Assembly: GCF_964275005.1 (NCBI RefSeq)
Contig: NC_092688.1
Span: forward strand, 24,786,434 to 24,850,433
DNA from: Diadema setosum
Taxonomy: Eukaryota; Echinodermata; Echinoidea; Diadematoida; Diadematidae
Direction: 5' to 3'
Length of the DNA stretch: 64,000 nucleotides
Numbering within the stretch: the stretch's first letter is position 1; every line of letters starts with the position of its first letter. A model generated the notes under the pieces. That model did not search any database. It saw only the letters and a program-made list of their open reading frames with translations, and had not been told where the DNA came from. The position numbers and the translations under genes were made by a program. Shown here piece by piece: positions 11,165 to 24,054 of this stretch.

Positions 11165-11815
11165 TGACCCTGCATCTCAAAACAAACAAAACGTCGCCAG
11201 ACATGAATTTTTAGTTAAGACCATATTCTGAAAGAGCAGACTTTAAGCTTTAAAATGATGTATAACTCAAATCAAATGGACTCCCCTAACCTATCTAAAT
11301 ATTGGAAAGAAAGCACAAACTCAGGAAAAGTGTGAACTGAGAAAAGAGGCTTTGAAGTACAGTGTCTATTCAAGCGCTTAATCTTTACCAAACCGTGCTG
11401 GCTGTGCGATGAATGGGACAAAAAACAGGAAGTAAACCACCAGAGTAACAACAATGAAGGGATTATCAGATTAAACTGAAATTAAGCATGCCTCATTAAC
11501 ACATTCTGTCCATAATTAATGCCAACCTTCAAAGCAGTAGCACTATCCTTTCAAAAGTTATCAGAGTTGAAAGTGAAGAGTGTGGACAAGGTTTTTCAGA
11601 AATGAAAAAGGGATTCTAAAGACACACCTAACCACACTATTCTACCAAAAATGTTCGAGATAAACTGTTAAGAAAAACCATACTTTCCTGCCCGTTTTAT
11701 GATACCAAATTTTAGCGTAATGTAAAAGAAGACCGGCTCTTTCAGAAAATATGAAAAAGTCAAGTTCGGCTAGGTTGACCCATTTCACTTATTTTCAGTC
11801 CTCACGCAAAATCAG
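11165..11815 (+). repeat. Dispersed repeat R1, copy 2 (longest uninterrupted)
   Basis: About 650 bp homologous to 14700-15335 in the same orientation and to 6812-7600 in reverse. It carries one TTAA at the site occupied by the 553-bp insert in copy 1. No convincing ORF and no clear terminal repeats. It may be a non-autonomous transposon or a LINE/SINE remnant; its class is unresolved. Confidence 0.85.
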
Positions 11816-14699
11816 TGTGTGCGACTTTACGTTCGTTTTGAGGTGCACGGTCACATATGCTCGTGTTTGACATTATTATACGGCATACACAATACTGCAC
11901 TTTCATTCTGTATTGCTTTCTCTCCATAATTTCGTAATGGAAGGCATTTTCTAATTCTTGAATTTTGTTCGAGAGAGAGAGAAAGCAAAAATAAAGAACG
12001 CAGTACCAGTAACTCATTAGAGAGAAAAGTTGTAGTTCGTCACAACCCGTGACCTCTTTTTGACCTATTCGGTTGCTGAGTGTAAGAGTACTGATTTCGA
12101 GGGAAATCATTAAAACCTCACGGTAACAAGTTATTGCAATCTACTGGTCTATGGATATAGCAGAATAAAGTAGTCTGCTATTTATTTGGTACAGACGTAC
12201 ACTATACCTGGTAAAAAAAACCATAAAATGTTATTTTAGCTAAATAAAACTGTGCGTTTTACTTTTACTTTGCAACCGATGTGTACATGCTGCCTTATCT
12301 CTGGTATAGCTTTAACTAAAACAGCTGATTATTATTATGTGATTACCTTCTTAAAATGTAATGTAACATGGTATGCTTTTCATGAGAATTAGATTTATTT
12401 TCAGGTCTAAAGCCAATTCATCGTACGCTCACTCCCTCTTTCCACGAGGGTCCAAATCTTATTTGAATAGGTGGACGATATGTGAGAAAACATTCTATAT
12501 ATTTGTAGAGGTATGTTTTGACACAAGATGGACAATGGTCGGAAAAAAAAAGAATCATTCCACTTTACCCTGTACGTTATTTGATTGCAATCACTTCGTT
12601 GAGTTTTCTGTTTTTTTTTAAACCAGAGCATGCCACTCGTTTTCCTCTAGTGATGCTTAATTATACATGTTTATCAATAAATCTTCAGATATCTCATCAA
12701 TATTTCTTCTTTTTGAAACTGTGATGTCTGCAGGGTCAGCTGGGTTTTAAGGCATCATATGAGGGTAAAGGCTTTTCCACCTGAAAATATAAAAAAAATC
12801 ATTGTGTTGCACGAGAGCCAATAAATGAGTGAGAAATGGCAATAGTCATAGTGCATGGAAATCGGTTTTAAACATCCGTACTAGATTATTAAAGTGCATA
12901 ATGAATCTATCGATACCTGTATTAAAGTTTTGAGCCTTTGACAAATATTATACACAACAAAACAACACGAAGCGTAACAAAAAAAAAAAAAACAAGCTGG
13001 AAAAATCAAACAATACACAAAAAGAGAAAACAAGAAAGAACAATATGAAATATGACTTTCCGAATGTTCCATTTCCAGGGACTGGGCGAAAAAGTCTTTG
13101 CACTCCCAAATCCCTTCCCCTCCATTACAAATGTCACGCTGCCCCGACACACAATACTTATCATATTATACTATATACGTACATAAATCTCTTGACAAAG
13201 TGAATGACGGATAACAGCACAAGAAAACTACACAAATCCATGCTATTAAGTAGGCCATCCTTCTGTCTGTTGCGATACTCAAAGCCATTGTTTTGTCAAA
13301 GTAAGAACGGCAAGCTTCCCGTCGAATCTGATGATTGTTCCCGTCTCTGTTATCCCTGCTCGTGACACTTCCGTATAATACTTTTTTTTTCAGTATTACA
13401 GAATTACGCCCTGGCCTGCGACGAGTGCGGAGTGATCAGATGTAATTCTATAACAAGAAACAATAACCACATTATAATCGATACAAAGGGCCGAAGTGCG
13501 CGTGTTAAAACTGCGCAGGTAACGTCGTTTGTGTGTCAAAGTATAGTTTAACAAAATAATTTGCATTCCCCCAAAGAATTCCCCCTCTCTCATTCTCTCT
13601 TTTAAACAGAAGGACGACTCATTTGTCTTTACTTTCATATCCTTGTTTGGATACGCCTTTAGAAAAAGTACTTTCAGACCGAACATGAATAAGCAGAGAA
13701 TTTCATTGTGTATGTGATGGATAGTAAGCTCATTATCCTCTTCCATAACTTTCAGTTTTGATGCATTGAGAATCAAGCCACATCAATTCACTGCATGGCA
13801 GGATTTGTGGGATGTCCTGATGTTCTAATTTATTTCTTATTTCAAAGAATGTGCAAAAGACAGTACAATCGCAGATATATACATGTAATGGACGAGAAGA
13901 AACAATAAACACCACCTCCACAATCAAGTGACAATACGAGATTTGATGCTACCAAATTCAAAAGCAGTATGTAATCCTACTGAATATGAAAATACATTAA
14001 AAGCATACTATTTCATATTGACATTTAGATCTTTTATTGATGGTTGATAGTATGTATGGTACTATCATACGTATGCTTGGGGTTCTCGTTCATTTTTTTT
14101 CAGTCGCATTCTTAATAATGTCATCTAGATTTCATGAATGTTGCTTTTCACACATAAATGTGAATCTGGTAATAAATGTGTTTAGGAGGAGATAAAGCTG
14201 CCGCTACTGATGAAAATGACATGACAGCTTGCATTTCACAATTGCATCAACGCGCATCAATGTGCTTTCCAAGTATCGTAGTCAACTAAACATCACAATT
14301 ATGTTAATCATGAATTGGGCAGACATTAAACAAAGAAACTTGCATATACTGTATGCAGCATATCCCTTTGAGGTTGCACCAAAAAAAAAAAAAAAATCCT
14401 TTATTGTATTTCAGCTTCATATGACACACAAAGATTACTATGCTCATATTGGTGTGGTCTGAAGGATATAGTGATAATGCTTGTAGTATTGTATTGTTTA
14501 GACGGAATATCAGCAGAAAATTCTGTTATCTGGGAAATCCTCTCTTTGGATTAGAGAATTTATATTCCATTATTTCATACCCAGTGCAAGTGCTTAAAAG
14601 TGCAATTTTGAAGAGTTTAAAAATTATCATTTTGATATTATTTGACAATTCAGTGAATGATACTTATGTGACGTGAGTGACTCCGCATTGAAAAAAAAA
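11816..14699. other. Long non-coding stretch
   Basis: About 2.9 kb of AT-rich sequence with A and T homopolymer runs. Open frames on both strands lack recognisable motifs and plausible splice context. No exon, RNA gene or transposon end could be supported. Confidence 0.4.
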
Positions 14700-15335
14700 A
14701 GACATGAATTTTTAGGTAAGGGCAGAATCTGAACGAGCAGAAGCTGAAGTTAAAATGATGTATAACTTAATTCGATACACTCTCCTAACCTATCCATATA
14801 CTGGACAGAACGCACACCCTCTGGAAAAGAGGCTCTGAAGAACACGGTCTATTCAAGCGTTCAATCTTTACCAAACCATGCTAGCTGTGAGAAGAACGGG
14901 ATAAAAACAGGATGTAAACCACCGGAGCAACAACATTGAAGAGATTATCAGATTATTAGAAAATAAGCTAAAATTGGGCATGCTCTATTAACACATTCTG
15001 TCTATGATTGATACCAGCTTTCAAAGCAAGAATATTATCATTTCAAAAGTTATTGGGGTTGAAAATGAAGAGTTTGAAAAAGGATTTCCAAGAAATGAAA
15101 AGGCGCCACTAAAACATGCCTGATCACACTACTCTACAAAAAAAAAAAAAAAAAAAAAAGATTGAAGAAATATGCTGAAAACACATTTTCCAATTGATTT
15201 TATGATCCCAAACTAAAAGAAAAAAATGTGTAAAAGACAAATATAAAGAAATATAAAAGGAAATATGAAAACCACAAAGTTGACTTTGTTGACCGTGTCA
15301 CCTTTTTTTTTTTTGAGTCCTCATGTAAGATCAAG
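14700..15335 (+). repeat. Dispersed repeat R1, copy 3
   Basis: Direct repeat of 11165-11815, more diverged, with a 20-base A run near 15140. The site equivalent to the TTAA insertion is also unoccupied, reading GAGCAGAAGCTGAAGTTAAA. Both this copy and copy 2 therefore show the ancestral state of copy 1. Confidence 0.8.
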
Positions 15336-15353
15336 GGGTGTTTGTTATATTTG

Positions 15354-15882
15354 TGACACACACACACACACATACACCCACACACACACACGAAGGTTCG
15401 TTACTCCGAAGGTTCGTTTTTTTCCGAAGCTTCATTTATCCGAAACACACAATTCCCTGTTCCTAGAGGTTCGTTGATCCAAAAATGAAATTCGGAATAA
15501 CGAACCTTCGAATAAAGAACCTTCGGACTAAAGAGCCTTCAGAATAACGAACTTTTGCAATAACGAAATGTAACCCCCTCCCCACATACACACACACACA
15601 CACACACACCCGAACAGATACCACATTCCTTCCTGATGAAATGACTTCCCAATGTTGATAAATAAGACATAATGGACCGTATGCAGAAAAGCAGCATCCG
15701 CCCGCACGCAAACACCACTCCGAATTATTCATAAACAAATCCGCCAAACAAACTCATCAAAGTCAAAGCTGCTGGTAAACTCAGTATCAACGTTTATGCC
15801 ATCAACAGCTTACTAGGTATCCCTACCCACGCGCAGCTAAAAAAACACATACGCAAAAAGCTGAAATAACACATTCTTCCAT

Positions 15883-15920
<38 letters not shown>
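15354..15920. repeat. (AC)n microsatellites around a GAAGGTTCGTT hairpin repeat
   Basis: (AC)n tracts lie at about 15354-15390, 15588-15608 and 15886-15919. Between the first two (about 15392-15572) the motif GAAGGTTCGTTA recurs on the plus strand and then as its reverse complement (AACGAACCTTCG), giving a foldback structure of about 180 bp. This resembles a palindromic MITE with degenerate sub-repeats. No coding. Confidence 0.7.
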
Positions 15921-15924
<4 letters not shown>

Positions 15925-16086
15925 AACGGACACTGAATTATCATGTGCACGCGCACATACACACTTCCTTGAAACCTCACCATGACTTTTTACATGGCAT
16001 GTTTGCATGGATGTAGCCATGTTAGTTATGTGTTAGTATTTCAATGACTATGTCCAGAACGATATTACCCAGCAAAATGTGCTTCG

Positions 16087-19000
16087 AGGGCGGGCGACAA
16101 TCCGTGCCGCCAGCCCTCGTCACGGATTGTCGCCAGACGACAATCCGTGACGGGGGCGACAATCCGTGACGGGGGGGGTTACGCCATTTCCTGACCCACT
16201 TTATCTGACACACTCTTTCTGACACACTTTTTTTGCCATTCACTTTGTACACGGGGCAGTTTTCATGAGACGGCGTCTGTTATTGGCTACTGTGCTAATG
16301 AATATTCAAGACTATGGTATGGCTTGTCGAACGTCGCGCTCAAGGCCGGCCAATAAGAGGCGGCCAGGAGCTGGCGAGCCGGAGGCGCGCGGCAATTTCT
16401 AACCTCATCCACGTGTAGGCCTTGCTACTACGTGGGCTTCCAGTACCTTTTTTTTTTTCAGCTGCTTAACCCATCCACGTACGGGCTTCTGTGTACTAGT
16501 AATCTTCGTGCCTGCCTAGTAAGTCGGCAGTGAACTTGGGCGCGATCTTCCCTACGGCGCGATCTACACGCGAAGGGTATTCATGCTCCCAACCCCTCCC
16601 CCCCCCCCCCAGATAGCTCTGGAACATTCCATTCAATGACGGGGGTTTTATTTTGCAATGTTATCAAATAACTCTCATGTAAGCAAATTCTTGCCATAGC
16701 TAATCTATTTTAGAATAAAATCGTAATCCATCTATGATTAGATAACCTAATTCAAATTGGCAGAGACATAGAAAAATATTTGTTTTACAATCGTGATACG
16801 TTCATTCCAACTACTCATCTGTGCTGAAATCCGCATGTCTGCTCCACACATGTTATCGCTATCGCTCAAACTTCGATCGCGGTGCCGGTGGCTTGTGTGT
16901 GTTTACAACATGTGTGCATATGGAGGAAGCATGGGGCTGAAAAAACAGTACCACGTGGTGAGGTAAAAAACAAATCGGACGTAAGAAGTCGTACATTCGA
17001 GAGCTAAACAGACAAATAGCGAAAACAAAGTCCACTGAAAAGGTCTTGACACTGTAATGTATGTTCCAAATTCATGTCTGGCTTAGTTTCGAGAGAATTT
17101 TCTACACTTGTAAAGGTTTTCTTTGCAAGAGATCTGGAGTGAGATCGGTGAAGTAGCTGAACATGTACTGTACTCTATGTGACTGTTGGTGACTGTTGCA
17201 TGCATGCTTGCACGTGGCTAGCTGGGAGAGTGCGGCAAGAACGCTAGGAATGCACCACCAGCACGTACGGTGGGCTGCAAATTCTTGGGGCAAAATTAGA
17301 CTTCATTGTTCAGCCCGTCTAGTATTTATATATTCATAATAATTCTAATTCTTCATGAAATCACGATAAAAATTCTTCATAATTATTTATATTCATAATA
17401 CATTTAAGAAGCGTAATATGAAATATTTTGACCTTTTTTTGAAATCCAAAGAAAAAAAAATGTTTTGAATAAAAAATTGATAATAAATAATAGTTCTTGA
17501 CTCAAGTCTAAACTTCGTGCGTCTTCTTCCAGTTACCCCGCAGTTGCCCATGGATACGACGCATAAGTAATCAGCTGTTTGCTGAGTCATTCCTACCCTA
17601 CTGCCTCTGTTCAAATTGAGAGCGATTGTGATTTTATCGGTGGCATTTATAGTTTCATGACCTAATCCAATAAAACTAGACAAATTTAAACATCAAATGT
17701 TGTGACAGTTTTTGTCAGAATTTCCTATCAATATCACTTGTTGCCACGATAGTTTTGAGATTTCACTAGCTTCATTATCGAAGCTGTTCTGAGGCTGTTA
17801 TGGACATTTGAAAGAACTGCTTTGTAAGAAATCACCTTTTATTTATTATCTATTTTCACACACAAGAATTTTGATGACTTACATAATCTTTTAAAACTAT
17901 TCTAATGTCATAATATTTCATGATGGTATGTGTTCTGTCTTTACATGGCAAGATGGGATTTTTTTTTCTTCCGTCCAGGGTCAAAGAAGGAAGTGACAGG
18001 AAGGAAACCAACACGATAGGAAGGAAATGAAAAGGATAGAATGAAACACCTGCTCAGCGGGCTCTTTTTTATTGATTTTTACAATGGTGAATGCAGTACG
18101 TCAGAATTTAAGTAAATTTACAGTTCTAAATAATTTATCATTTGAAAAATGAGCAAAGAAAACGGGATATAATCGAGTTCTTAAAATGAAAACTAAATTA
18201 GCATCGCCATTTAGATCTAATATTTACTAAAGAATAGCCCTGAGGCAACCTTATTGTCAAGGTTGAGTTGAGTTTCTTTAGAGAAACGAATTTTTGGAGC
18301 ACTAACCCAAGTGAACAACCAAAAGGTAAAAAAAAAAAAAAACTGATTAAATGCAGGTCTCTAGGTCTAGACCACTCCTGTGCATGAGCGAGCAACAGCC
18401 CCCGTGGACAGTGTCACTCTCGTCCTTGGCCTAGGCTAGGCTACTCGTGTCGTTCTCGCCATCATCAATGATCAACGTCATGGTCACACAAAATAAATTG
18501 CATCATCAAAAGGGTTCGTATATCATCACCAGAATCATCTCAACCACAGCAAAACCCTGAATATCATTCCCACCATAGTCACTCCCAGCTCACAAAAACA
18601 CATCAGCATACAGACATCGCAGACTTTGTAGCTAACTACGTTTGACTTTAGATCAATGTTAGTTGTACACAAAATGAAACGGTGGTGGAAAACTAGTAAT
18701 GAATACACGGAGATCATCAACGATGGCATTTTACCGTAGAAAAAATACACTGAACATCATGCACCGCAAAAAAAAAAAAAAAAAAAATTGAGGTAAAAAA
18801 CTACGTTGAGGAAAACTAGGGTGAAAACTCGCTGCTTGGAAGACGAACGATGAAGACACTGTATCCTGTGACCTTGTGACTATTCATTCTTGACCTCACT
18901 CTGCAACTTTAGCAGTTCTCCTGACTGGAGGAATTCAAACAAAGAAGAAGAAGAAGGTAAAAATGCACACGGAAACAAACGAGTGGGTACCATGAATGTT

Positions 19001-19640
19001 CTCGCACACACGTAGATAATCTACATCGTGTTCAATCAAAAAACTCAACAAACACTCGAACAAAAACTCACCTCTAAATTGTTGCAAACGAGATAATCAC
19101 TTCAAAAAATGGGGGAAAACACTTGTGGTAGTACGATTGTACTCTAAGAATAACAGAGATAAGATGATACGAAAGCAAAAGAGAGAAAAAGAGAGAGAAA
19201 TGGACAGGAAACCTGCAGAAGTTATGCCACACTCACTGGCACTAAAACGCAATTCAACAGACACACGCACACTGGTAATAGATATCGTCATGGACCCCCT
19301 TGAGGAGATCGATATCACGCGTAAGTCAATAGCTAAAAGCCAATCACAGACACAGAATCAGACCGAGTGACTCTTATGAAAAAATTATCGCAAGGCTGAT
19401 GAATATTCATTAGCACAGTTGCCAATAACAGAGGCCGTCTCATGAAAACTGCCCCGTGTAGAAAATGAATGGCAAAAAAAAAGTGTGTCAGAAAGAGTGT
19501 GTCAGATGAAGTGGGTCAGGAAATGGCGTAACCCTGACGGGGGCGACAATCCGTGACGCCAACTCCGTCAAGTATTGTCACCCCCGAGCCGGGGGCGACA
19601 ATCCGTGTAGGGGCGACAATCCATGTCGCAACAAACGACT
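16087..19640. mobile_element. 3.5-kb segment bounded by about 225-bp inverted arms
   Basis: The left arm (about 16087-16307) is the reverse complement of the right arm (about 19399-19640) over about 220 bp. Both carry the shared blocks GTGTGTCAGAAAGAGTG, GTGGGTCAGGAAATGGCG and AACTGCCCCGTGTA. The outermost parts of both arms contain several copies of GGGCGACAATCCGTGAC, some inverted. Long terminal inverted repeats with internal tandem units are a feature of foldback-type DNA transposons. The 3.1-kb interior includes a T-rich tract, a 13-base C run and AT-rich sequence. It holds no ORF resembling a transposase. No target duplication was identified. The interior might be captured host DNA or a decayed autonomous core. 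Confidence 0.7.
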
Positions 19641-19840
19641 TAGCTATTCCAGCTTGTGATTGATTATTTCCCTGAACTTGAATTTTAATTTGAATAACGT
19701 CAGCACCACCTAATGAGCTTTCGATGGTGATTGATAAAGGGCTTAGATTATGATATCGTGGCACAAAAGCTTTCGCTTTGAAACCCAAGTTGCACGAAGG
19801 AGCAGAAATGCCTTTGAAAGATAAATTATCTGACACTTTT
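19633..19840 (-). other. Possible truncated coding segment abutting the inverted arm
   Basis: On the minus strand an open frame of about 68 residues (SDNLSFKGISAPSCNLGF, then SPLSITIESSLGGADV) has balanced, non-repetitive composition, unlike the surroundings. It runs straight into the right arm of the 16.1-19.6 kb element. It may be an exon or older transposon gene cut by that insertion. No family is recognised and no acceptor is certain. Confidence 0.2.
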
Positions 19841-20026
19841 ATTATGAAAAGATAAAATCTACTGGACCATAAACTTGATTTTCTCGGTTACGTGTGCTAG
19901 CGTTTGACGTGATGGGTCATGTATTTTCGGGAAACTAAAACCAAAATATAAGTGAGGATTGAATGAAATAAGCAATATTATTAGAAGACATGAAAGATAG
20001 TTTGGGAAAATTGGACAAAGTTTTGA

Positions 20027-21060
20027 TTTGATTTGATTTGATTTATTGGTTTCTGTATTATCATTGTGCATATACACATTCATGTACAAACATAAATATA
20101 ATAATATATATTTTCTTGTTCATTGCCTGTGTACAATGTACAGCAAAAGTACAACAAAACATACAGTGAATAATACAGAGGGGCTACAGCATAAGCGTAG
20201 CTTGATTTGCGTGCAGCCCCCGTAGCATAACATAATATTATAATATACATCGGAAGGAGAATAGGAGGGAGGGATGACTTGCATAGAGATAGGATAGTTG
20301 AAAGGAGAAAGGGAAAGGAGAGGTTTGTCTGCTTTCACTAAAGGTTTATACAAAGTAAAGTCACCTGTATCAATGATTAGCAAGACATGACAAAATATTT
20401 CCTCACCGAGGTACAGGTGGACAGTTGATACAGGTCATGGTCGGTTACATAATCATTATTACATAATAGATTAATTGCGTCGATATTTCTATGAAAGAAT
20501 TTCGTGTATAATACATCAACAATGACAATGGAATTACTGATATTTAGATAACAACATTGTTTTTACAGCCTTCCTAAAAAATACATGGACTTTAAACTTC
20601 GAATTTCAGATGGAAGAGAATTCCAAACATCGGGTCCGGTGTGTCTGACAGATTTCAGAGCCATCACTGTTTTGGGATAATGCAAGTGAAACTCATCAGA
20701 TTGTCTTTATGGATAAGAATGTATTTCCGTGTTTAACTGAAATAGTGAGTAAAAAGAAGATGGCAACTGACCATTGTGTAAGCGAAAGATAAAGAGTGTG
20801 TTTTGAAAAAAAATTAATGTCATTTACCTTAAGTGTTCTTAATTCTGCGAATAAAGGATCTGAATGGTCTCGATAACCTGAGTTGGTGCATATACGTACA
20901 GCTTTCTTTTGAAAAAGTAAAATACTATCAATGTGGCTTTTTGAAGTTGCCCATACAATGTTGCGATAAGAAATGTGCGATAATATCAACGAATTACATA
21001 ACATAAATAAAATATTCTGAGGGACATAATACTTTAACTTCTGAAGTATACCAACATTTC
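20027..21060 (-). pseudogene. LINE-B: 5'-truncated LINE, RT C-terminal remnant
   Basis: Minus-strand open frame 20696-21004 encodes the region after the RT catalytic core: LILSHISYRNIVWATS, LLFQKKAVRICTNSGYRDH and LFAELRTLKVNDI. This is typical of CR1/Jockey-group non-LTR retrotransposons (Y-x-N-x-VW, LQKKA-RI, L-x-L-x-DI). The 3' end is marked on the minus strand by a short tandem tail (AATC-A repeats, plus-strand GATTT units at about 20027-20048). No endonuclease or YADD motif remains. Confidence 0.8.
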
Positions 21061-21165
21061 ATTCATTTCATTTCTATTTCATTTCCGGCCAAAGCATATA
21101 ATATGACAATTTCATATAAACAGATTAAGTACAATGTAACTTTTACATTTCCAAATGAAATTTAA

Positions 21166-21966
21166 GGCCGTGTCACACCAGCCTTGCGTGCGACTTGCAA
21201 AGAACAATTTTGACTACCCGGAAGTTCCCTTAGATGATCCGCACATGACAGTACCTAGCATGTATCTCAAAAGTAGTCGCCCGGAGGTGCGCACGCATAA
21301 TTATTGTTTTACCCGCAACCGTGTTTAGGCCCTGTCACACCTTTCCGGGCAAGCTACTCGGGCTTGTTACTTGTAAGGATTTTCTAGCATACCGGACATT
21401 CCTGAGGGCGGAAAAGGATTTGTGCGAGTCAGCGCATGTGTCTTACTTGCTGGACGCGTTATACTTGAGAGTATACTGTGTAACCTTTGTACCAGTCGCG
21501 TGGGGGCTGACAACTCAGTGAAGGAATTCCTCTAATGGAATGGCTGAAATCTCACAGAATTTCATTATCTTGGCTGCATACGGAACTGCGAAGTACCTTC
21601 GTGGGAATTGCCTGGGAAGTACTGCCGCTAAGGGTCTCCTACTGGTGTTCTGCGTGGACCTCTACGGGCATTCCCGCGACTCACCCGGAAAAAGTTTTGG
21701 TCATGCTCAAAACTTGGCTGCGGTTAAATCGGACTTGCGTGAGCACCTCCGGGCAACTACGCGCTAGATACTGTCAGGTGCGGACCAACTGCGGAGAGCT
21801 CCGGGGAGTAAATTTGTCAAGCCGCAGAAGTTCCCCCGTACGGTATGACAAGGCATGAATGAATATTGCAAACACTCTTGTTCGCCCGCTGAAAATCTTC
21901 TACGTGCTGGAAACTACCTTCTCGCCACAAGCCCGCGTAGGTTGCCCGGAATGGTGTGACACGGCC
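21166..21966. mobile_element. 801-bp TIR element, copy 1
   Basis: Starts GGCCGTGTCACACC and ends with its exact reverse complement GGTGTGACACGGCC. It is nearly identical to 29463-30256 throughout. Internally it is GC-richer than its surroundings and repeats fragments such as CCCTGTCACACC. Frames of up to 107 residues exist in both copies but show no transposase motif, so it is taken as non-autonomous. A target-site duplication is not clear by eye. Confidence 0.85.
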
Positions 21967-21999
21967 TTTGGATACACGTCATTTGTTTACATGAATCAA

Positions 22000-24020
22000 T
22001 AAACATATAGTTGAAGAAATACATGGACAAAATGTGACTGAATCATAACAAAGAAAAGGTCGGAAATGGAGGGGACTGCTAAAAAGCCAAGCTTGTAGAA
22101 TGCAGTCCCCTCGTGAGTCGTGAAAATTATAATAATAATGCAACGAGACAATTTGACATAATCCTCGGGAAACAGCACATAAAACGAGTACGCACACAAA
22201 CGCACACACTCTCTTACATACGCGTGGAAAGAATAAACAGGAGGTCAAAGGCCAGAAGGGGACAGGAAGACAGAGGAAGACAGAGGAAAGGGCAAAGGAG
22301 GAAGAGTTCAAGGATCGATGCCAGGGCACATGAGACTTTGATCTTACCGAGAAGTGGACTATCTATGAGTAATATATTGTAACGGTTATGAAATAAATTA
22401 AACAAAGTAAAGACATTAGCAGCAAAGAAATCAGTTAGCAGCTTTCGAGATGCAAATCCCCAGTGATATAAGAATTAATAAACATTTTCTTTAATTTCAA
22501 AGTAAAAGTGTTGAAACTTACAGATTAATTTATGCTGCTGTCAAGGGAATTCCAGAATTTAGGTCCAGCGAAGGAGAATATAGACTTTGCAAAAGTCGTC
22601 CTAAAAAGTGGTAAATGGAATTCATTGGTTTGTCTAGTGGGGTATAAATGTACAATTCTATTTTGAATAAACATGGAGTCAAACGCAAAAAAGAAGGGAA
22701 TGATTTATCAATTTGTACATAAACTTACCTAAATTCAAACAATACAAATCCTTGATTTTTAAGATATTATTTTGATAAAACAAGTCATTAGTATGACATC
22801 TCCACGATTCTCTACAAATAATACGAAGAGCTTTTTTCTGCAATAATAATATTCTTTCTAGATATGAGGAGTAAGTGTTGCCCCAGGCAAGAATGCCATA
22901 GTTCAGATAGTGTAAAATTAAAGATGAATATAACATTAATAAAACGTTTTTGGGGAAATAAAATTTAACTTTATTAATTACGCCGACATGTCTAGAAATT
23001 GTACGGCAAACTGAATCAATATGCAAATTCCAGGTGAGCTTATTATCAAGAATCAAACCTAAAAATTTAATTGAAGAAACTTCTTCTACAACTATATTAT
23101 CCAAATAAATGTTCTGAGATAACTTTTCCAAAGAATTACTGAAAAGCATACATTTAGCTTTTTGAATATCAATTGACAATTTGTTGACTGTAGTCCAATA
23201 AAGTAACTTTTTTATCTCGATATTCATAGTATCGATCAATAACAGGATCAGAACTAGAATAGAACACATTTGTATCATCAGCAAATAATAAAAAGGAAAG
23301 GATATTTGATGAATTTTCAATATCATTGATGTAAAGAACAAATAAAAGTGGACCAAGTAAAACTTTCTTGCCGTACACCACAAGTGATATCATGCAAAAA
23401 AAAAATAAAAAAAAAACAGATTCATGACCATTAATATAAACAAATTGTTTGCGATTGGTAAGGTAATTTCTGAACCACTCCAAGGCCATGCCGAATACCA
23501 TAATGGGATAATTTGTAAAGGAGTATTTTGTGGTCAATGGTATCGAAGGCCTTGGAGAAGTCCAGGAACACACCTATAGTATGATGGAATTTATCAATGG
23601 CTTCGGAAACTTTATCTAAGAAAGTAAGGACTACATTAGATGTGTTGTGTTTTTGCCGGAAACCAAACTGATTATTAGAAATAATGTTATGCTTATTAAG
23701 AAAATCCAAAAGTCCGAAATGTACAACTTTTTCCAGTAATTTAGAGATAGTGGGTAACAAAGATATTGGTATTTAATTACTGATGTCTTCCCTATCCCCG
23801 TTCTTAAAAATTGGAATTAAGCTTAGATACTTTCATAGCCTCGGGGAAAATACCATTACTTAAAGACAAATTAAACACATGAACCAAAGGATCAACAATA
23901 AAATCTATGATTTTTTTTTTTTTTTTAAAGAACATTATCAATATTATCATAACCAGCACTTTTTTTACTCTTTAAATTCCGAACTACATGTACATCAATT
24001 AGTTCGTTCCGGTGAGTGGG

Positions 24021-24054
<34 letters not shown>

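Noticed and set aside
17393-17683. Minus-strand frame with NLNRGSRVGMTQQTADYL
   Set aside because: Inside the inverted-arm element; no splice context or family recognised, too short to call.
19125-19370. 81-codon charged frame within the inverted-arm element
   Set aside because: Lys/Arg/Glu-rich low complexity (KQKREKEREMDRK) without domain; insufficient to call a transposase.
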